This document shows, piece by piece, positions 4,168 through 7,489 of a DNA stretch of 7,489 nucleotides. The notes beneath the pieces were generated by a model. It was not told where the DNA came from, did not search any database, and saw only the letters and a list, made by a program, of their open reading frames with translations. The stretch spans positions 1 through 7,489 of the forward strand of contig JABDRH010000294.1 in the NCBI GenBank assembly GCA_013041835.1, read 5' to 3'. Within the stretch, counting starts at the first letter, position 1. Each line of letters begins with the position of its first letter. This stretch comes from Desulfatitalea sp. (GTDB lineage: Bacteria; Desulfobacterota; Desulfobacteria; Desulfobacterales; Desulfosarcinaceae). Made by a program: the position numbers and the translations under genes.

Positions 4168-6177
4168 TTATTTCAATCCAATCTCCCAATTCCATTTTCC
4201 CGGTCGCTGTTTAAGGCGTATGTCTTTGGGCACCGGCTCCTCCAGGTGTACGAAAAGACGGAAACCGGCTTTTATCAAGGATTCTTGGGCCACCCGTAGG
4301 GTAATTGGCCAATTGGGAAAAATCCAATAAAGAGACCCGTACCGTTGCGCCCAGCCGTGCTCGCCTTTGGGGCTCTCGAACGGCAGGCCGGGCTTAAGAT
4401 CCCCGACCAGGGTGCGTGAGACGCACAAGGGCCAGTGTCCCGAGATGACCGCCCCCAGCGGTAAGACGCTTTTGGCCGCCAACGCCTCCATGTCGGTCAT
4501 ACCGAGCTCCGGGCTGACAATAACGCCCTGGCCGCCCATCAGCTTGAAGGCGCGGACAGCCAAGGGATTGGCAATGTTGCAAAAAGGTCCGGCCCACAGG
4601 GTATATCGCTCGGGCTGGGGAAACAGACTGATCTGCCAGGGAGCGTTGAGCACAAAGCGTTTGGCGCCCTTGGTCTGCGCCTGCCTGATCAACTGTCGCC
4701 ACTCGGCCTCTTCCTGGGGCCAGATGACCGGCGGCAGCCACCACCAGGCTGAAGCAATCTGTCCGGTCTGAAGCAGCCCCACCACCTTGGGCGCCAGCCA
4801 CAGGCCCAGCGAAGTTTGGCGAATGCGCGGTCCCGGCTCGCGCAGTACATGCATGAGCCGCTCCCGAGGTTTTTTGGGACTGCCCGGCTGCAACCGCAGG
4901 TGAAAGGCGGAAGGCGTCTGCGATGCCTCGGAAACCGGTGGCAAGCGGCTCTCCAGACGTTTGATCTGATCTTGCAGGTAAGATTCGCGCCGGTCGATCA
5001 AAAAGACCGGCACGCCTTTGGCCGGCAATTTGGCATGACCGGTTTTAAAGAAAAACTTACCGCCTTTGGGCACGCTTTTATTCAAGTCCAGGGTCTGGTG
5101 CCAGCGGTCGTCTTCATATCCGATGCGCAGCTTGTCAGTCGGCAGCAACTCCTGGCGCGGCTGGATGTACACCTTGCTTCCCTCAGCGCGTACAGTGCCC
5201 ACCATCAGCCCTGAACCGGAATCGCTTTCCGTGTCGATGGGATTGAACTGGCGCTGGGGAAGAAACAAATAGTGGGTGGTCGGCCGGCCCAAGGCGTGTT
5301 CGAGCAGGGACAAGGCCGATCGCTTGGTCTGGGCGTCGTGGCCTTCATCGCGCAGCATTTTGTACGCCGCCGTGGTGTAATAAACATAATGAGGCCCTTT
5401 TTTGCGCCCCTCGATTTTCCAGGCGCGCACGGGGACAATTTCGGCCAACACCTTGACCAACACATCCAGGCTGAAATCACGGCAGCTGAAAAACCGCTTT
5501 TCCGCTTGTTGGTAACGGTAGCGCCGGCGGCAGGGCTGCACACAGCGACCGCGCAAACCGCTTTTGCCACCCAGGTAACTGCTCCAGTAGCAGCGACCCG
5601 AAACGCCGTAGCACAAGGCACCGTGGACAAACAGCTCCAACCCGATATCCGGCGGGCAAGCCGCGGCCATCAGCTTGATTTCGTCCACCGTCAATTCGCG
5701 AGGCAGCACCACCCGATGTGCGCCCAGGGTCTTGCCTAACCGTGGCAACACGGCGGCCATGGTCACATTCGCTAAAGTGGAAAGATGGATCTCGCCGCGA
5801 AACCCAACCTGTTTGGCCAGCGCAATAGCCGCCATGTCCTGAACGATGATTGCGTCGGGCGGGCTATGTTGTTGGAGCCAATCCAGTTGCTGGCCGACCG
5901 GCAGCAACTCGTCGGCTTTTAATAGGGTGTTCACCGCCAGGTAAACCTTTCGCCCCATATCATGGGCCAGGTCGATCAATCCGACAAGTTCCGCCGGATG
6001 AAAATTTTTGGCCGCCGCACGGGCCGAGTGTTCCTTTAGGCCACAGTAAACTGCATCGGCCCCTGCCGCCAAAGCCGCCAGAAAGCTATCGCGATTGCCT
6101 GCCGGAGCGAGAATTTCAGGTTTGGGGCCTCGAAAACTGCCCGCCTTCCGGGTCTTTACTGAAGTCTTGGATTCCAC
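4168..6177 (-). CDS. U32-family protein (RlhA/TrhP/UbiU-type), large form
   Basis: This is a 669-residue protein. Residues 19-275 are the U32 TIM-barrel-like domain: EILAPAG (21-27), DAVYCGL (41-47), then the signature ELFVHGALCYGVSGRC (181-196) and RGRCVQPCRRRY (209-220). The cysteines at 189, 196, 212 and 216, plus 232 in FFSCRDFS, fit Fe-S ligation. KIEGRKKGPHYVYYTTAAYK (254-273) is the usual helix. A small beta-barrel segment follows at about 318-395 (GLMVGTVRAEGSKVYIQP). Residues about 455-600 resemble a degenerate second U32 half (FCNIANPLA, VIVSPELGM, PLGAVISGHWPLCVSR). The length is close to E. coli RlhA. U32 members studied (RlhA, TrhP, UbiU/UbiV) hydroxylate 23S rRNA, tRNA or quinone precursors and are not proteases; the substrate here is unknown. 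The start is GTG, with GAGGGAGG just upstream, and a good promoter lies in the gap. Confidence 0.92.
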   Translation of the reverse strand: MESKTSVKTRKAGSFRGPKPEILAPAGNRDSFLAALAAGADAVYCGLKEHSARAAAKNFHPAELVGLIDLAHDMGRKVYLAVNTLLKADELLPVGQQLDWLQQHSPPDAIIVQDMAAIALAKQVGFRGEIHLSTLANVTMAAVLPRLGKTLGAHRVVLPRELTVDEIKLMAAACPPDIGLELFVHGALCYGVSGRCYWSSYLGGKSGLRGRCVQPCRRRYRYQQAEKRFFSCRDFSLDVLVKVLAEIVPVRAWKIEGRKKGPHYVYYTTAAYKMLRDEGHDAQTKRSALSLLEHALGRPTTHYLFLPQRQFNPIDTESDSGSGLMVGTVRAEGSKVYIQPRQELLPTDKLRIGYEDDRWHQTLDLNKSVPKGGKFFFKTGHAKLPAKGVPVFLIDRRESYLQDQIKRLESRLPPVSEASQTPSAFHLRLQPGSPKKPRERLMHVLREPGPRIRQTSLGLWLAPKVVGLLQTGQIASAWWWLPPVIWPQEEAEWRQLIRQAQTKGAKRFVLNAPWQISLFPQPERYTLWAGPFCNIANPLAVRAFKLMGGQGVIVSPELGMTDMEALAAKSVLPLGAVISGHWPLCVSRTLVGDLKPGLPFESPKGEHGWAQRYGSLYWIFPNWPITLRVAQESLIKAGFRLFVHLEEPVPKDIRLKQRPGKWNWEIGLK

Positions 6178-6203
6178 GTGCCTCCCTCGAAACGCAAATC
6201 CCC

Positions 6204-6232
6204 GTTCTACTCTCGGTCCGCCGGAGCGTCAA
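6204..6232 (-). promoter_or_regulatory. Sigma70-like promoter of the U32 gene
   Basis: On the minus strand TTGACG (6232-6227) and TAGAAC (6209-6204) are separated by exactly 17 bases. Transcription would start near 6197, giving a leader of about 20 bases that contains the GAGGGAGG ribosome site (6188-6181) before the GTG at 6177. Confidence 0.65.
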
Positions 6233-6239
6233 GGGTTTT

Positions 6240-6275
6240 GGTCAATCGCATAGCGATTAACGCGAAGGGTTGACC
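6240..6275. promoter_or_regulatory. Palindrome pair in the U32/cooC divergent gap, possible operator
   Basis: AATCGC (6244-6249), ATA, GCGATT (6253-6258) is a perfect 6-base-arm palindrome. An overlapping, wider pair GGTCAA (6240-6245) and TTGACC (6270-6275) can pair instead. The site lies about 12 bases upstream of the U32 -35 element and roughly 100 bases upstream of the cooC -35 element. It could bind a dimeric regulator or form a hairpin. Confidence 0.35.
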
Positions 6276-6355
6276 GGCTAAGGGCTCGCGCAAAAATAAC
6301 TTCACGTTTTTATTCGCCGATCCATATTAAAATGAATCAACAATCCCGCGCTCTC

Positions 6356-6383
6356 TTGCTGAATGGCGATTGTTTGTTATATT
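6356..6383 (+). promoter_or_regulatory. Candidate sigma70-like promoter of cooC
   Basis: TTGCTG (6356-6361), a 16-base spacer and TATATT (6378-6383) lie in an AT-rich patch about 57 bases before the cooC ATG. The -35 is a moderate match and the -10 a good one. Confidence 0.5.
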
Positions 6384-6425
6384 AGTGTCTGAATTTAAGG
6401 ATTTAGCGGATTTCGCCTGAAATCG

Positions 6426-6433
6426 AGAAAGGA
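6426..6433 (+). promoter_or_regulatory. Ribosome binding site of cooC
   Basis: AGAAAGGA is placed 6 bases before the ATG at 6440. It supports this start, which also puts the P-loop at residue 7 as expected for the family. Confidence 0.75.
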
Positions 6434-6439
6434 TATATA

Positions 6440-7195
6440 ATGAAACTAGCGGTAAGCGGCAAAGGCGGGGTAGGAAAGACCACTTTCTCGGCCCTGTTGA
6501 TTCGCATGCTCAACGATGCAGGGAAAAAGGTGCTGGCCATCGATGCCGATCCCGACGCCAACCTGGCATCGGCTCTGGGCATCGCGGACAGTCAGAGCAT
6601 TACGCCCATCGCCGAAATGAAGGAGATGATCTTCGAACGTACCGGCGCCCAGCCGGGTACCATTGGCGGTTTTTTCAAGCTCAATCCACAGGTGGACGAC
6701 CTGCCGGATACCTTGTCGGTCAAAATGGGCAACATCAAGCTCATGCGCCTGGGCAGCGTGAAAAAAGGCGGCGGCGGTTGCCTTTGCCCGGAGAGCACCT
6801 TGCTCAAAAGCCTGGTGATGCACATTGTGTTGGCCCGAGACGAGGTGGTGGTCATGGACATGGAGGCTGGCATCGAGCATTTGGGAAGGGCCACGGCCAG
6901 TGCGGTGGACAAGCTGATCGTTGTCGTGGAACCGGGCCGCCGCAGCATCGACACGGCCACGCATATCCGTAAACTGGCCCAGGAAATACGCTTGGAGCGT
7001 ATCGCCATCGTGGGCAACAAGATCCGCTCGGAAAAGGATGAAGCATTTATCCGCGAACACTTGTCCGATTTTGATTTCCTGGGCTTTCTACCCTATGGTG
7101 ACGAACTGATTGAGGCCGACTTGAGCGGCCGTTCCCCTTATGATGTCTCCTCGGAGGCCAAAACGCGCATCAAACAGATGATTTCAAAGCTGTAG
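6440..7195 (+). CDS. cooC: CooC/AcsF-type carbon monoxide dehydrogenase maturation ATPase
   Basis: This 251-residue cytoplasmic P-loop ATPase of the MinD/NifH group helps insert nickel into the C-cluster of CO dehydrogenase (CooC) or into acetyl-CoA synthase (AcsF). The deviant Walker A GKGGVGKTT is at residues 7-15, with the signature Lys8. AIDADPDANL (33-42) is the switch I region. GGGGCLCPEST (110-120) carries the Cys114-x-Cys116 pair that binds the metal between two subunits in CooC dimers. VVVMDMEAGIEHLGR (136-150) is the Walker B/switch II, including the Glu-Ala-Gly typical of CooC. The length is usual (about 250-260). It is divergent from the U32 gene and has its own candidate promoter and a good ribosome site. 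No CO dehydrogenase or acs genes are in the window, so CooC and AcsF cannot be told apart by context. A helicase gene starts 7 bases after its stop. Confidence 0.93.
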   Translation: MKLAVSGKGGVGKTTFSALLIRMLNDAGKKVLAIDADPDANLASALGIADSQSITPIAEMKEMIFERTGAQPGTIGGFFKLNPQVDDLPDTLSVKMGNIKLMRLGSVKKGGGGCLCPESTLLKSLVMHIVLARDEVVVMDMEAGIEHLGRATASAVDKLIVVVEPGRRSIDTATHIRKLAQEIRLERIAIVGNKIRSEKDEAFIREHLSDFDFLGFLPYGDELIEADLSGRSPYDVSSEAKTRIKQMISKL

Positions 7196-7202
7196 ACGCT
7201 CA

Positions 7203-7489
7203 ATGGCCCAACGCCGACGATATCCGTCACGCAGCCCCCAACACCGCGGCCGCACTTCCCATGCCCGCGTGCGCGACGTCGTGTTGCGCCCCGGCGCGGA
7301 TGCCAAGCTAAAACGGGTTTTTGCGCGCATCGGCACCCCCGAGCCGGCCCCTTTCGTGCCCGACCCTTTTCAGGCCAGGGCCCTCGAACTGACGGCCGCG
7401 GGCGACTGTTTGGTGACGGCGCCCACCGGTGCCGGCAAGACCTGGATCGCCGTGGAGGCCATCCGGCGCATCTTCGCTCAGGGCGGGCG
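7203..7489 (+). CDS. DEAD/DEAH-type superfamily 2 helicase, N-terminal part
   Basis: The frame runs from ATG at 7203 to the window edge, 95 codons with no stop. The first 25 residues are strongly basic (AQRRRYPSRS and after), common for RNA-binding tails. Residues 51-60 (FVPDPFQARA) are a Q-motif-like element, and 70-83 (LVTAPTGAGKTWIA) is the Walker A loop of an SF2 ATPase. The DEAD/DEAH box and later motifs lie beyond the window, so the subfamily cannot be set. The start is 7 bases after the cooC stop, and I see no strong Shine-Dalgarno sequence before it, so translation may be coupled to cooC. The link between a helicase and nickel maturation is probably only positional. Confidence 0.85.
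   Translation, partial: MAQRRRYPSRSPQHRGRTSHARVRDVVLRPGADAKLKRVFARIGTPEPAPFVPDPFQARALELTAAGDCLVTAPTGAGKTWIAVEAIRRIFAQGG

Noticed and set aside
4367..5739. Several 130-155 codon frames inside the U32 gene, on both strands
   Set aside because: They are shadows of a strongly supported 669-residue gene and have low-complexity products.
1..7489. CRISPR array, tRNA, rRNA or transposase gene
   Set aside because: No regularly spaced repeats, no cloverleaf or rRNA-like sequence and no transposase or integrase frame were found by eye.

Overview
The window looks like chromosomal DNA of a Desulfobacterota (deltaproteobacterial) anaerobe. The most telling gene is a CooC-type nickel-insertion ATPase, typical of organisms that carry CO dehydrogenase/acetyl-CoA synthase. 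The moderately GC-rich core genes, the U32 protein and the small DUF1992 protein fit but do not fix the taxon. The assignment is an inference; no marker gene is present.

Layout. (1) Positions 1-2254 hold a tight minus-strand cluster, read right to left: a DUF1992 protein, a two-TM SHOCT protein, D-alanine-D-alanine ligase (ddl) and a second, RimK-like ATP-grasp protein that runs off the left edge. Gaps are 4, 33 and 5 bases, so they are probably co-transcribed. (2) Positions 2282-2968 contain no convincing gene. They hold a candidate promoter, a possible small ORF next to an 8-base G tract, several inverted repeats, a diverged direct repeat, and a leader-like structure with a near-perfect Shine-Dalgarno sequence but only a 7-codon frame. 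(3) Positions 2969-3942 are AT-richer and look like a damaged accessory patch. An unrecognised minus-strand gene abuts, head to head, the C-terminal half of a LysR-type regulator that has lost its N-terminus. (4) Positions 3943-4167 are non-coding with several inverted repeats. (5) Positions 4168-6177 encode a large U32-family protein on the minus strand, with a good sigma70-like promoter. (6) From 6440 a divergent plus-strand pair runs off the right edge: cooC, then 7 bases later a DEAD/DEAH-type helicase.

Working together. ddl makes the D-Ala-D-Ala dipeptide for peptidoglycan. The neighbouring ATP-grasp protein may ligate another substrate, which the sequence does not reveal. The U32 protein is probably an Fe-S-dependent RNA-modification (hydroxylation) type enzyme rather than a protease. 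CooC matures the nickel site of CO dehydrogenase, whose structural genes are not in the window. I do not see a clearly new defence or biosynthetic system. The most unusual parts are the two non-coding stretches and the truncated LysR junction.
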